DNA of 64,000 nucleotides from NCBI RefSeq assembly GCF_964204865.1, contig NC_135255.1:17761135-17825134 (forward strand), in the 5' to 3' direction. A program made the position numbers and the translations under genes. This DNA comes from Styela clava (taxonomy: Eukaryota; Chordata; Ascidiacea; Stolidobranchia; Styelidae). The notes beneath the pieces are model-generated. The model had not been told where the DNA came from. It ran no database searches and saw only the letters and a list, made by a program, of their open reading frames with translations. Below, one piece after another: positions 10,840 through 24,989 of this stretch (positions within the stretch are counted from its first letter, which is position 1; every line of letters starts with the position of its first letter).

Positions 10840-11822
10840 GTCACTTTCCTATTCGGAAAGTTACGATTTATATAATGTTTGTCATGTTTCTCCTACTACT
10901 TTGTAAGTCAAAGCGAGTACTCACCCTCGTTCCGTGTCTTTTGGAATGGGCGCGGAGCGTCAGGCACGAAGACAGCTGCAAATCTTCCATACTGCTTCCA
11001 CCGGAGTAACTTCGGAACGCACAACAATTTCACGAATTCTTTAAATGGAAGTTAGATGGGCATTGTGATGTCACAGAGCAGAGACTGCAATTAAAATGTA
11101 TTTGGTTACAGGCGAAGAGAATCTGGAATTTCTTTAACCGGTTAACTGCAGCGTGACGTTTGACGTAATAATTTATTGTTTTAGCTTATTACGTCGCAAT
11201 GGTTACAAATTAATGTCGAGTGATTTATCCTGGTATCTCTCAAAATTATTGACGAATCTAGATCGTTTTGTGATCCCTTGCTGCAAGAGATATGCAGCGT
11301 GCTTTGGGCATATGGAAGTATTTTAGTGAAACAGTTTCCGTTATTCAATGTCACTTATGTGACAAATTTACAGTGCCCAGTGTGCAAATTCTTCTTTGAG
11401 ATATCATACGGAAAAACAGCATCAACTGCGCCACATGGAATAGACAATTTACGCTTTTACCGAAAACTGATTATGAATTTATCATTGTCCAATTTTCATA
11501 ATCAGCAATCTTGGTACTTCAATTATTTTTCACCTCTATTGGGTCTCTACAAATACAGTTAGTGATATTCTTTTAAATGAAACGCTACAGGAGATAAATT
11601 TGCGAAGACGTAATCATTTCTGACAAAATTTTACATTATAAAGATGATTTGTACCTGAGATGTCAGTCAACGGTTAAAATAAATCGTAACCTTCAACCAT
11701 CCAGAATGGGTCAACCATTCCCAGCCCTACTAATTAGTATTGTAAGTGGAAACTTAATCACCGTCACCGGAACCGTTTTCATAAATTCCCGATACATTAT
11801 TGCGTGAAAACACCGACCATTT

Positions 11823-12015
11823 ATCGCTTCTTCGGCCTATTGGCTAAGATCAAGTGTAGTAACTGTTCTATTCAGATTAATACCTGAATCGTGGGGTACT
11901 CCCCCACTCTTGTATTAATTTGATTTTTGCGACGACGAGAGCGAGGGTTCGGCTTGCCACTCCGCTCTCACCGGTCGGCTTGGCGTTGCACTACACTTAC
12001 AGCCTGGACTGGCCC
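11823..12015 (+). ncRNA. U2: U2 snRNA, copy 11, 6-nt insertion in loop IV
   Basis: 193 nt. Loop IV reads GCACTACACTTACAGCCTGG, an insertion of 6 nt, and TTGACTGG became TGGACTGG. The change enlarges the loop expected to bind U2B'', so function may be affected. Confidence 0.85.
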
Positions 12016-12998
12016 GTCACTTTCCTATTTGGAAAGTTACAATTTATATAATGTTTGTCATGTTTCTCCTACTACTTTGTAAGGAAAAGCGAGTACTCAC
12101 CCTCGTTCCGTGTCTTTTGGAATGGGCGCGGAGCGTCAGGCACGAAGACAGCTGCAAATCTTCCATACTGCTTCCACCGGAGTAACTTCGGAACGCACAA
12201 CAATTTCACGAATTCTTTAAATGGAAGTTAGATGGGCATTGTGATGTCACATAGCAGAGACTGCAATTAAAATGTATTTGGTTACAGGCGAAGAGAATCT
12301 GGAATTTCTTTAACCGGTTAACTGCAGCGTGACGTTTGACGTAATAATTTATTGTTTTAGCCTATTACGATGCAATGGTTACAAATTAATTTCGAGTGAT
12401 TTATCCTGGTATCTCTCAAAATTATTGACGAATCTAGATCGTTTTGTGATCCCTTGCTGCAAGAGATATGCAGCGTGCTTTGGACATATGGAAGTATTTT
12501 AGTGAAACAGTTTCCGTTATTCAATGTCATTTATGTGACAAATTTACAGTGCCCAGAGTGCAAATTCTTCTTTGAGATATCATACGGAAAAACAGCATCA
12601 ACTGCGCCACATGGAATAGACAATTTACGCTTTTACCGAAAACTGATTATGAATTTATCATTGTCCAATTTTCATAATCAGCAATCTTGGTACTTCAATT
12701 ATTTTTCACCTCTATTGGGTCTTTACAAATACAGTTAGTGATATTCTTTTAAATGAAACGCTACAGGAGATAAATTTGCGAAGACGTAATCATTTCTGAC
12801 AAAATTGTACATTATAAAGATGATTTGTACCTGAGATGTCAGTCAACGGTTAAAATAAATCGTAACCTTTAACCATCCAGAATGGGTCAACCATTCCAAG
12901 CTCTACTAATTAGTATTGTAAGTGGAAACTTAATCGCCATCACCGGCACCGTTTTCATAAATTCCCAATACATTATTGCGTGAAAACATCGACCATTT

Positions 12999-13185
12999 AT
13001 CGCTTCTTCGGCCTATTGGCTAAGATCAAGTGTAGTAACTGTTCTATTCAGATTAATACCTGAATCGTGGGGTACTCCCCCACTCTTGTATTAATTTGAT
13101 TTTGGCGACGACGAGAGCGAGGGTTCGGCTTGCCACTCCGCTCTCACCGGTCGGCTTGGCGTTGCACTACAGCCTTGACTGGCCC
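12999..13185 (+). ncRNA. U2: U2 snRNA, copy 12
   Basis: 187 nt. The Sm site reads GATTTTGGCG in place of GATTTTTGCG. Stem IV has GGTCGGCTTGG. It is the first copy with the PSE variant ending CACCGGCACCG next to TCGCCA. Confidence 0.92.
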
Positions 13186-14168
13186 GTCACTTTCCCATTT
13201 GGAAAGTTACAATTTATATAATGTTTGTCATGTTTCTCCTACTACTTTGTAAGGAAAAGCGAGTACTCACCCTCGTTCCGTGTCTTTTGAAATGGGCGCG
13301 GAGCGTCAGGCACGAAGACAGCTGCAAATCTTCCATACTGCTTCCACCGGAGTAACTTCGGAACGCACAACAATTTCACGAATTTTTTAAATGGAAGTTA
13401 GATAGGCCTTGTGATGTCACAGAGCAGAGACTGCAATTAAAATGTATTTGGTTACAGGCGAAGAGAATCTGGAATTTCTTTAACCGGTTAACTGCAGCGT
13501 GACGTTTGACGTAATAATTTATTGTTTTAGCTTATTACGATGCTATGGTTACAAATTAATTTCGAGTGATTTATCCTGGTATCTCTCAAAATTAATGATG
13601 AATCTAGATCGTTTTGTGATCCCTTGCTGCAAGAGATATGCAGCGTGCTTTGGACATATGGAAGTATTTTAGTGAAACAGTTTCCGTTATTCAATGTCAT
13701 TTATGTGACAAATTTACAGTGCCCAGTGTGCAAATTCTTCTTTGAGATATCATACGAAAAAACAGCATCAACTGCGCCACATGGAATAGACAATTTACGC
13801 TTTTACCAAAAACTGATTATGAATTTATCATTGTCCAATTTTCATAATCAGCAATCTTGGTACTTCAATTATTTTTCACCTCTATTGGGTCTTTACAAAT
13901 ACAGTTAGTGATATTCTTTTAAATGAAACGCTACAGGAGATAAATTTGCGAAGACGTAATCATTTCTGACAAAATTGTACATTATAAAGATGATTTGTAC
14001 CTGAGATGTCAGTCAACGGTTAAAATAAATCGTAACCTTTAACCATCCAGAATGGGTCAACCATTCCCAGCCCTACTAATTAGTATTGTAAGTGGAAACT
14101 TAATCGCCATCACCGGCACCGTTTTCATAAATTTCCAATACATTATTGCGTAAAAACATTGACCATTT

Positions 14169-14355
14169 ATCGCTTCTTCGGCCTATTGGCTAAGATCAAG
14201 TGTAGTAACTGTTCCATTCAGATTAATACCTGAATTGTGGGGTACTCCCCCACTCTTGTATTAATTTGATTTTTGCGACGACGAGAGCGAGGGTTCGGCT
14301 TGCCACTCCGCTCTCACCGGTCGGTTCGGCGTTGCACTACAGCCTTGACTGGCCC
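14169..14355 (+). ncRNA. U2: U2 snRNA, copy 13
   Basis: 187 nt. Has GTTCCATTC after the branch-point region, GAATTGTGG before IIb and GGTCGGTTCGGC in stem IV. Confidence 0.92.
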
Positions 14356-15358
14356 GTCACTTTCCTATTTGGAAAGTTACAATTTATATAATGTTTGTCA
14401 TGTTTCTCCTACTACTTTGTAAGAAAAAGCGAGTACTCACCCTCGTTCCGTGTCTTTTGGAATGAGCGCGGAGCGTCAGGCACGAAGACAGCTGCAAATC
14501 TTCCATACTGCTTCCACCGGAGTAACTTCAGAACGCACAACAATTTCACGAATTCTTTAAATGGAAGTTAGATGGGCATTGTGATGTCACAGAGCAGAGA
14601 TTGCAATTAAAATGTATTTGGTTACAGGCGAAGAGAATCTGGGATTTCTTTAACCGGTTAACCGCAGCGTGACGTTTGACGAAATAATTTATTATTTTAG
14701 CTTATTACGTCGCAATGGTTACAAATTAATTTCGAGTGATTTATCCTGGTATATCTCAAAATCATTGATGAATCTAGATCGTTTCGGGATCCCTCGCTGC
14801 AAGAGATATGCACCGTGCTTCGGACATATGGAAGTATTTTAGTGAAACAGTTTCCGTTATTCAATGTCATTTATGTGACAAATTTACAGTGCCCAATGTG
14901 CAACTTTTTCTTTGAGATATCATACAGAAAACAGCATCAACTGGGCTACATTGAATAGACCATTTACAAGAAAACAATATATTTTTACCGAAGAATATAT
15001 GCTTTTACCGAAAACTGAATATGAATTTATCATTGTCATCAACATCTTGGTACTTCAATTATTTCTCACATTTATTGGGACTTTACAAATACAGTTAGTG
15101 ATATTCTTTTAAATTAAACGCTACAAGAGATAAATTTGCGATGACGTAATCATTTATGACGAAATTATACATTATAAAGAGAATTTGTTTCTGAGATGTC
15201 AGTTAACGGTTAAAATAAATCGTAACCTTTAATTATCCAAAATTGGTCACCCATTCCCAGCCCTACTAATTAGTATTGTAAGTGGAAACTTAATCGCCAT
15301 CACCGGCACCGTTTTCATAAATTCCCAATACATTATTGCGTGAAAACACCGACCATTT

Positions 15359-15545
15359 ATCGCTTCTTTGGCCTATTGGCTAAGATCAAGTGTAGTAAAT
15401 GCTCTATTCAGATTAATACCTGAATTGAGGGGTACTCCCCCACTCTTGTATTAATTTAATTTTTGCGACGACGAGAGCGAGGGTTCGGCTTGCCAATCCG
15501 CTCTCACCGGTCGGCTTGGCGTTGCACTACAGCCTTGACTGGCCG
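15359..15545 (+). ncRNA. U2: U2 snRNA, copy 14 (type 2)
   Basis: 187 nt. First type-2 gene: CTTCTTTGGCC in stem-loop I, GTAGTAAATGCTC after the branch-point core, GAATTGAGGGG at IIb, TTAATTTAATTTTTG at the Sm site, GCCAATCCG in III and GGCCGG at the 3' end. It follows a B-type spacer. Confidence 0.9.
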
Positions 15546-16530
15546 GTCACTTTCCTATTCGGAAAGTTACAATTTATATAATGTTTGTCTTGTTTCTCCT
15601 ACTACTTTGTAAGGCAAAGCGAGTACTCACCCTCTTTCCGTGTCTTTCGGAATGGGCGCGGAGCATCAGGCATGAAGACAGCTGCAAATCTTCCATACTG
15701 CTTCCACCGGAGTAACGTCGAAACGCACAACAATTTCACGAATTTTTCAAATGAAAGTTAGATGGGCATTGTGATGTCACAAAGCAGAGACTGCAATTAA
15801 AATGTGTTTGGTTACAGGCGAAGAGAATCTGGAATTTCTTTAACCGGTTAACTGCAGCGTGACGTTTGACGTAATAATTTATTGTTTTAGCTTATTACGT
15901 CGCAATGGTTACAAATTAATTTCGAGTGATTTATCCTGGTATCTCTCAAAATTATTGACGAATCTAGATCGTTTTGTGATCCCTTGCTGCAAGAGATATA
16001 TGCAGCGTGCTTTGGACATATGGAAGTATTTTAGTGAAACAGTTTCCGTTATTCAATGTCATTTATGTGACAAATTTACAGTGCCCAGTGTGCAAATTCT
16101 TCTTTGAGATATCATACGAAAAAACAGCATCAACTGCGCCACATGGAATAGACAATTTACGCTTTTACCAAAAACTGATTATGAATTTATCATTGTCCAA
16201 TTTTCATAATCAGCAATCTTGGTACTTCAATTATTTTTCACCTCTATTGGGTCTTTACAAATACAGTTAGTGATATTCTTTTAAATGAAACGCTACAGGA
16301 GATAAATTTGCGAAGACGTAATCATTTGTGACAAAATTGTACATTATAAAGATGATTTGTACCTGAGATGTCAGTCAACGGTTAAAATAAATCGTAACCT
16401 TTAACCATCCAGAATGGGTCAACCATTCCCAGCCCTACTAATTAGTATTGTAAGTGGAAACTTAGTCACCATCACCGGCACCGTTTTCATAAATTTCCAA
16501 TACATTATTGCGTAAAAACATCGACCATTT

Positions 16531-16717
16531 ATCGCTTCTTCGGCCTATTGGCTAAGATCAAGTGTAGTAACTGTTCTATTCAGATTAATACCTGAATCGT
16601 GGGGTACTCCCCCACTCTTGTATTAATCTGATTTTTGCGACGACGAGAGCGAGGGTTCGGCTTGCCACTCCGCTCTCACCGGTCGGTTTGGCGTTGCACT
16701 ACAGCCTTGACTGGCCC
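16531..16717 (+). ncRNA. U2: U2 snRNA, copy 15
   Basis: 187 nt. Has TTAATCTGATTTTTG at the Sm region and GGTCGGTTTGG in stem IV. Copies 17, 23 and 27 share both variants. Confidence 0.93.
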
Positions 16718-17720
16718 GTCACTTTCCTATTTGGAAAGTTACAATTTATATAATGTTTGTCATGTTTCTCCTACTACTTTGTAAGAAAAAGCGAGTACTC
16801 ACTCTCGTTCCGTGTCTTTTGGAATGAGCGCGGAGCGTCAGGCACGAAGACAGCTGCAAATCTTCCATACTGCTTCCACCGGAGTAACTTCGGAACGCAC
16901 AACAATTTCACGAATTCTTTAAATGGAAGTTAGATGGGCATTGTGATGTCACAAAGCAGAGACTGCAATTAAAATGTGTTTGGTTACAGGCGAAGAGAAT
17001 CTGGAATTTCTTTAACCGGTTAACTGCAGCGTGACGTTTGACGTAATAATTTATTGTTTTAGCTTATTACGATGCAATGGTTACAAATTAATTTCGAGTG
17101 ATTTATCCTGGTATCTCTCAAAATTATTGACGAATCTAGATCGTTTTGTGATCCCTTGCTGCAAGAGATATGCAGCGTGCTTTGGACATATGGAAGTATT
17201 TTAGTGAAACATTTTCCGTTATTCAATGTCATTTATGTGACAAATTTACAGTGCCCAATGTGCAACTTTTTCTTTGAGATATCATACAGAAAACAGCATC
17301 AACTGGGCTACATTGAATAGACCATTTACAAGAAAACAATATATTTTTACCGAAGAATATATGCTTTTACCGAAAACTGAATATGACTTTATCATTGTCA
17401 TCAACATCTTGGTACTTCAATTATTTCTCACATTTATTGGGTCTTTACAAATACAGTTAGTGATATTCTTTTAAATTAAACGCTACAAGAGATAAATTTG
17501 CGATGACGTAATCATTTCTGACGAATTTATACATTATAAAGAGAATTTGTTTCTGAGATGTCAGTTAACGGTTAAAATAAATCGTAACCTTTAACCATCC
17601 AAAATTGGTCAACCATTCCCAGCCCTACTAATTAGTATTGTAAGTGGAAACTTAATCGCCATCACCGGCACCGTTTTCATAAATTCCCAATACATTATTG
17701 CGTAAAAACACCGACCATTT

Positions 17721-17907
17721 ATCGCTTCTTCGGCCTATTGGCTAAGATCAAGTGTAGTAACTGTTCTATTCAGATTAATACCTGAATCGTGGGGTACTCC
17801 CCCACTCTTGTATTAATTTGATTTTTGCGACGACGAGAGCGAGGGTTCGGCTTGCCACTCCGCTCTCACCGGTCGGCTTGGCGTTGCACTACAGCCTTGA
17901 CTGGCCC
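17721..17907 (+). ncRNA. U2: U2 snRNA, copy 16
   Basis: 187 nt. Type 1 over its whole length, with GGTCGGCTTGG in stem IV, although it follows a B-type spacer. Confidence 0.94.
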
Positions 17908-18889
17908 GTCACTTTCCTATTTGGAAAGTTACAATTTATATAATGTTCGTCATGTTTCTCCTACTACTTTGTAAGGAAAAGCGAGTACTCACCCTCGTTC
18001 CGTGTCTTTTGAAATGGGCGCGGAGCGTCAGGCACGAAGACAGCTGCAAATCTTCCATACTGCTTCCACCGGAGTAACTTCGGAACGCACAACAATTTCA
18101 CGAATTTTTTAATGGAAGTTGGATAGGCATTGTGATGTCACAGAGCAGAGACTGCAATTAAAATGTATTTGGTTACAGGCGAAGAGAATCTGGAATTTCT
18201 TTAACCGGTTAACTGCAGCGTGACGTTTGACGTAATAATTTATTGTTTTAGCTTATTACGATGCAATGGTTACAAATTAATTTCGAGTGATTTATCCTGG
18301 TATCTCTCAAAATTATTGACGAATCTAGATCGTTTTGTGATCCCTTGCTGCAAGAGATATGCAGCGTGCTTTGGACATATGGAAGTATTTTAGTGAAACA
18401 GTTTCCGTTATTCAATGTCATTTATGTGACAAATTTACAGTGCCCAGTGTGCAAATTCTTCTTTGAGATATCATACGAAAAAACAGCATCAACTGCGCCA
18501 CATGGAATAGACAATTTACGCTTTTACCAAAAACTGATTATGAATTTATCATTGTCCAATTTTCATAATCAGCAATCTTGGTACTTCAATTATTTTTCAC
18601 CTCTATTGGGTCTTTACAAATACAGTTAGTGATATTCTTTTAAATGAAACGCTACAGGAGATAAATTTGCGAAGACGTAATCATTTGTGACAAAATTGTA
18701 CATTATAAAGATGATTTGTACCTGAGATGTCAGTCAACGGTTAAAATAAATCGTAACCTTTAACCATCCAGAATGGGTCAACCATTCCCAGCCCTACTAA
18801 TTAGTATTGTAAGTGGAAACTTAGTCACCATCACCGGCACCGTTTTCATAAATTTCCAATACATTATTGCGTAAAAACATCGACCATTT

Positions 18890-19076
18890 ATCGCTTCTTC
18901 GGCCTATTGGCTAAGATCAAGTGTAGTAACTGTTCTATTCAGATTAATACCTGAATCGTGGGGTACTCCCCCACTCTTGTATTAATCTGATTTTTGCGAC
19001 GACGAGAGCGAGGGTTCGGCTTGCCACTCCGCTCTCACCGGTCGGTTTGGCGTTGCACTACAGCCTTGACTGGCCC
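18890..19076 (+). ncRNA. U2: U2 snRNA, copy 17
   Basis: 187 nt. Same variants as copy 15 (AATCTGATTTTTG, GGTCGGTTTGG). Confidence 0.93.
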
Positions 19077-20078
19077 GTCACTTTCCTATTTGGAAAGTTA
19101 CAATTTATATAATGTTTGTCATGTTTCTCCTACTACTTTGTAAGAAAAAGCGAGTACTCACTCTCGTTCCGTGTCTTTTGGAATGAGCGCGGAGCGTCAG
19201 GCACGAAGACAGCTGCAAATCTTCCATACTGCTTCCACCGGAGTAACTTCGGAACGCACAACAATTTCACGAATTCTTTAAATGGAAGTTAGATGGGCAT
19301 TGTGATGTCACAAAGCAGAGACTGCAATTAAAATGTGTTTGGTTACAGGCGAAGAGAATCTGGAATTTCTTTAACCGGTTAACTGCAGCGTGACGTTTGA
19401 CGTAATAATTTATTGTTTTAGCTTATTACGATGCAATGGTTACAAATTAATTTCGAGTGATTTATCCTGGTATCTCTCAAAATTATTGACGAATCTAGAT
19501 CGTTTTGTGATCCCTTGCTGCAAGAGATATGCAGCGTGCTTTGGACATATGGAAGTATTTTAGTGAAACAGTTTCCGTTATTCAATGTCATTTATGTGAC
19601 AAATTTACAGTGCCCAATGTGCAACTTTTTCTTTGAGATATCATACAGAAAACAGCATCAACTGGGCTACATTGAATAAACCATTTACAAGAAAACAATA
19701 TATTTTTACCGAAGAATATATGCTTTACCGAAAACTGAATATGAATTTATCATTGTCATCAACATCTTGGTACTTCAATTATTTCTCACATTTATTGGGT
19801 CTTTACAAATACAGTTAGTGATATTCTTTTAAATTAAACGCTACAAGAGATAAATTTGCGATGACGTAATCATTTCTGACGAAATTATACATTATAAGGA
19901 GAATTTGTTTCTGAGATGTCAGTTAACGGTTAAAATAAATCGTAACCTTTAACCATCCAAAATTGGTCAACCATTCCCAGCCCTACTAATTAGTATTGTA
20001 AGTGGAAACTTAATCGCCATCACCGGCACCGTTTTCATAAATTCCCAATACATTATTGCGTGAAAACACCGACCATTT

Positions 20079-20265
20079 ATCGCTTCTTTGGCCTATTGGC
20101 TAAGATCAAGTGTAGTAAATGCTCTATTCAGATTAATACCTGAATTGAGGGGTACTCCCCCACTCTTGTATTAATTTAATTTTTGCGACGACGAGAGCGA
20201 GGGTTCGGCTTGCCAATCCGCTCTCACCGGTCGGCTTGGCGTTGCACTACAGCCTTGACTGGCCG
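20079..20265 (+). ncRNA. U2: U2 snRNA, copy 18 (type 2)
   Basis: 187 nt. Matches copy 14 at every type-2 position. Follows a B-type spacer. Confidence 0.9.
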
Positions 20266-21250
20266 GTCACTTTCCTATTCGGAAAGTTACAATTTATATA
20301 ATGTTTGTCTTGTTTCTCCTACTACTTTGTAAGGCAAAGCGAGTACTCACCCTCTTTCCGTGTCTTTCGGAATGGGCGCGGAGCATCAGGCATGAAGACA
20401 GCTGCAAATCTTCCATACTGCTTCCACCGGAGTAACGTCGAAACGCACAACAATTTCACGAATTTTTCAAATGAAAGTTAGATGGGCATTGTGATGTCAC
20501 AAAGCAGAGACTGCAATTAAAATGTGTTTGGTTACAGGCGAAGAGAATCTGGAATTTCTTTAACCGGTTAACTGCAGCGTGACGTTTGACGTAATAATTT
20601 ATTGTTTTAGCTTATTACGTCGCAATGGTTACAAATTAATTTCGAGTGATTTATCCTGGTATCTCTCAAAATTATTGACGAATCTAGATCGTTTTGTGAT
20701 CCCTTGCTGCAAGAGATATATGCAGCGTGCTTTGGACATATGGAAGTATTTTAGTGAAACAGTTTCCGTTATTCAATGTCATTTATGTGACAAATTTACA
20801 GTGCCCAGTGTGCAAATTCTTCTTTGAGATATCATACGGAAAAACAGCATCAACTGCGCCACATGGAATAGACAATTTACGCTTTTACCGAAAACTGATT
20901 ATGAATTTATCATTGTCCAATTTTCATAATCAGCAATCTTGGTACTTCAATTATTTTTCACCTCTATTGGGTCTTTACAAATACAGTTAGTGATATTCTT
21001 TTAAATGAAACGCTACAGGAGATAAATTTGCGAAGACGTAATCATTTCTGACAAAATTGTACATTATAAAGATGATTTGTACCTAAGATGTCAGTCAACG
21101 GTTAAAATAAATCGTAACCTTTAACCATCCAGAATGGGTCAACCATTCCCAGCCCTACTAATTAGTATTGTAAGTGGAAACTTAATCGCCATCACCGGCA
21201 CCGTTTTCATAAATTCCCAATACATTATTGCGTAAAAACATCGACCATTT

Positions 21251-21437
21251 ATCGCTTCTTCGGCCTATTGGCTAAGATCAAGTGTAGTAACTGTTCTATT
21301 CAGATTAATACCTGAATCGTGGGGTACTCCCCCACTCTTGTATTAATTTGATTTTGGCGACGACGAGAGCGAGGGTTCGGCTTGCCACTCCGCTCTCACC
21401 GGTCGGCTTGGCGTTGCACTACAGCCTTGACTGGCCC
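21251..21437 (+). ncRNA. U2: U2 snRNA, copy 19
   Basis: 187 nt. Sm region reads GATTTTGGCG, as in copy 12. Otherwise type 1 with GGTCGGCTTGG. Confidence 0.92.
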
Positions 21438-22440
21438 GTCACTTTCCTATTTGGAAAGTTACAATTTATGTAATGTTTGTCATGTTTCTCCTACTACTTT
21501 GTAAGGAAAAGCGAGTACTCACCCTCGTTCCGTGTCTTTTGGAATGAGCGCGGAGCGTCAGGCACGAAGACAGCTGCAAATCTTCCATACTGCTTCCACC
21601 GGAGTAACTTCGGAACGCACAACAATTTCACGAATTCTTTAAATGGAAGTTAGATGGGCATTGTGATGTCACAAAGCAGAGACTGCAATTAAAATGTATT
21701 TGGTTACAGGCGAAGAGAATCTGGAATTTCTTTAACCGGTTAACCGCAGCGTGACGTTTGACGAAATAATTTATTATTTTAGCTTATTACGTCGCAATGG
21801 TTACAAATTAATTTCGAGTGATTTATCCTGGTATATCTCAAAATCATTGACGAATCTAGATCGTTTCGTGATCCCTTGCTGCAAGAGATATGCACCGTGC
21901 TTCGGACATATGGAAGTATTTTAGTGAAACATTTTCCGTTATTCAATGTCATTTATGTGACAAATTTACAGTGCCCAATGTGCAACTTTTTCTTTGAGAT
22001 ATCATACAGAAAACAGCATCAACTGGGCTACATTGAATAGACCATTTACAAGAAAACAATATATTTTTACCGAAGAATATATGCTTTTACCGAAAACTGA
22101 ATATGACTTTATCATTGTCATCAACATCTTGGTACTTCAATTATTTCTCACATTTATTGGGTCTTTACAAATACAGTTAGTGATATTCTTTTAAATTAAA
22201 CGCTACAAGAGATAAATTTGCGATGACGTAATCATTTCTGACGAATTTATACATTATAAAGAGAATTTGTTTCTGAGATGTCAGTTAACGGTTAAAATAA
22301 ATCGTAACCTTTAACCATCCAAAATTGGTCAACCATTCCCAGCCCTACTAATTAGTATTGTAAGTGGAAACTTAATCGCCATCACCGGCACCGTTTTCAT
22401 AAATTCCCAATACATTATTGCGTAAAAACACCGACCATTT

Positions 22441-22627
22441 ATCGCTTCTTCGGCCTATTGGCTAAGATCAAGTGTAGTAACTGTTCTATTCAGATTAATA
22501 CCTGAATCGTGGGGTACTCCCCCACTCTTGTATTAATTTAATTTTTGCGACGACGAGAGCGAGGGTTCGGCTTGCCAATCCGCTCTCACCGGTCGGCTTG
22601 GCGTTGCACTACAGCCTTGACTGGCCG
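22441..22627 (+). ncRNA. U2: U2 snRNA, copy 20 (type 1/type 2 recombinant)
   Basis: 187 nt. The 5' half is type 1 (CTTCTTCGG, GTAGTAACTGTTC, GAATCGTGGGG) and the 3' half is type 2 (TTAATTTAATTTTTG, GCCAATCCG, GGCCGG). The switch lies between ~22511 and ~22540. Confidence 0.92.
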
Positions 22628-23612
22628 GTCACTTTCCTATTCGGAAAGTTACAATTTATATAATGTTTGTCTTGTTTCTCCTACTACTTTGTAAGGCAAA
22701 GCGAGTACTCACCCTCTTTCCGTGTCTTTCGGAATGGGCGCGGAGCATCAGGCATGAAGACAGCTGCAAATCTTCCATACTGCTTCCACCGGAGTAACGT
22801 CGAAACGCACAACAATTTCACGAATTTTTCAAATGAAAGTTAGATGGGCATTGTGATGTCACAAAGCAGAGACTGCAATTAAAATGTGTTTGGTTACAGG
22901 CGAAGAGAATCTGGAATTTCTTTAACCGGTTAACTGCAGCGTGACGTTTGACGTAATAATTTATTGTTTTAGCTTATTACGTCGCAATGGTTACAAATTA
23001 ATTTCGAGTGATTTATCCTGGTATCTCTCAAAATTATTGACGAATCTAGATCGTTTTGTGATCCCTTGCTGCAAGAGATATATGCAGCGTGCTTTGGACA
23101 TATGGAAGTATTTTAGTGAAACAGTTTCCGTTATTCAATGTCATTTATGTGACAAATTTACAGTGCCCAGTGTGCAAATTCTTCTTTGAGATATCATACG
23201 GAAAAACAGCATCAACTGCGCCACATGGAATAGACAATTTACGCTTTTACCGAAAACTGATTATGAATTTATCATTGTCCAATTTTCATAATCAGCAATC
23301 TTGGTACTTCAATTATTTTTCACCTCTATTGGGTCTTTACAAATACAGTTAGTGATATTCTTTTAAATGAAACGCTACAGGAGATAAATTTGCGAAGACG
23401 TAATCATTTCTGACAAAATTGTACATTATAAAGATGATTTGTACCTAAGATGTCAGTCAACGGTTAAAATAAATCGTAACCTTTAACCATCCAGAATGGG
23501 TCAACCATTCCCAGCCCTACTAATTAGTATTGTAAGTGGAAACTTAATCGCCATCACCGGCACCGTTTTCATAAATTCCCAATACATTATTGCGTAAAAA
23601 CATCGACCATTT

Positions 23613-23799
23613 ATCGCTTCTTCGGCCTATTGGCTAAGATCAAGTGTAGTAACTGTTCTATTCAGATTAATACCTGAATTGTGGGGTACTCCCCCACTCT
23701 TGTATTAATTTGATTTTGGCGACGACGAGAGCGAGCGTTCGGCTTGCCACTCCGCTCTCACCGGTCGGCTTGGCGTTGCACTACAGCCTTGACTGGCCC
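23613..23799 (+). ncRNA. U2: U2 snRNA, copy 21
   Basis: 187 nt. Has GAATTGTGG, the Sm variant GATTTTGGCG, and GCGAGCGTTCGG in stem-loop III. Confidence 0.92.
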
Positions 23800-24802
23800 G
23801 TCACTTTCCTATTTGGAAAGTTACAATTTATGTAATGTTTGTCATGTTTCTCCTACTACTTTGTAAGGAAAAGCGAGTACTCACCCTCGTTCCGTGTCTT
23901 TTGGAATGAGCGCGGAGCGTCAGGCACGAAGACAGCTGCAAATCTTCCATACTGCTTCCACCGGAGTAACTTCGGAACGCACAACAATTTCACGAATTCT
24001 TTAAATGGAAGTTAGATGGGCATTGTGATGTCACAAAGCAGAGACTGCAATTAAAATGTATTTGGTTACAGGCGAAGAGAATCTGGAATTTCTTTAACCG
24101 GTTAACCGCAGCGTGACGTTTGACGAAATAATTTATTATTTTAGCTTATTACGTCGCAATGGTTACAAATTAATTTCGAGTGATTTATCCTGGTATATCT
24201 CAAAATCATTGACGAATCTAGATCGTTTCGTGATCCCTTGCTGCAAGAGATATGCACCGTGCTTCGGACATATGGAAGTATTTTAGTGAAACATTTTCCG
24301 TTATTCAATGTCATTTATGTGACAAATTTACAGTGCCCAATGTGCAACTTTTTCTTTGAGATATCATACAGAAAACAGCATCAACTGGGCTACATTGAAT
24401 AGACCATTTACAAGAAAACAATATATTTTTACCGAAGAATATATGCTTTTACCGAAAACTGAATATGACTTTATCATTGTCATCAACATCTTGGTACTTC
24501 AATTATTTCTCACATTTATTGGGTCTTTACAAATACAGTTAGTGATATTCTTTTAAATTAAACGCTACAAGAGATAAATTTGCGATGACGTAATCATTTC
24601 TGACGAATTTATACATTATAAAAAGAATTTGTTTCTGAGATGTCAGTTAACGGTTAAAATAAATCGTAACCTTTAACCATCCAAAATTGGTCAACCATTC
24701 CCAGCCCTACTAATTAGTATTGTAAGTGGAAACTTAATCGCCATCACCGGCACCGTTTTCATAAATTCCCAATACATTATTGCGTAAAAACACCGACCAT
24801 TT

Positions 24803-24989
24803 ATCGCTTCTTCGCCCTATTGGCTAAGATCAAGTGTAGTAACTGTTCTATTCAGATTAATACCTGAATCGTGGGGTACCCCCCCACTCTTGTATTAATT
24901 TGATTTTTGCGACGACGAGAGCGAGGGTTCGGCTTGCCACTCCGCTCTCACCGGTCGGCTTGGCGTTGCACTACAGCCTTGACTGGCCC
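24803..24989 (+). ncRNA. U2: U2 snRNA, copy 22
   Basis: 187 nt. TTCGCCCTATTGG in stem-loop I breaks a conserved G-C pair, and IIb reads GGTACCCCCCCAC. The first change is private to this copy. Confidence 0.9.

Larger units (their letters stand above)
1..14479 (+). repeat. Monomeric part of the U2 array (A-type spacers only)
   Basis: Units here all carry spacer type A, marked by GCGCCACATGGAATAGAC and a later CAATTTTCATAATCAGC. Units differ from each other by scattered single-base changes. From ~12 kb rightwards the variants (for example CTTTCCTATTTGGAAAG, CACCGGCACCG, TTTATGTGAC) become those of the dimeric half, so divergence is graded along the array. Confidence 0.85.
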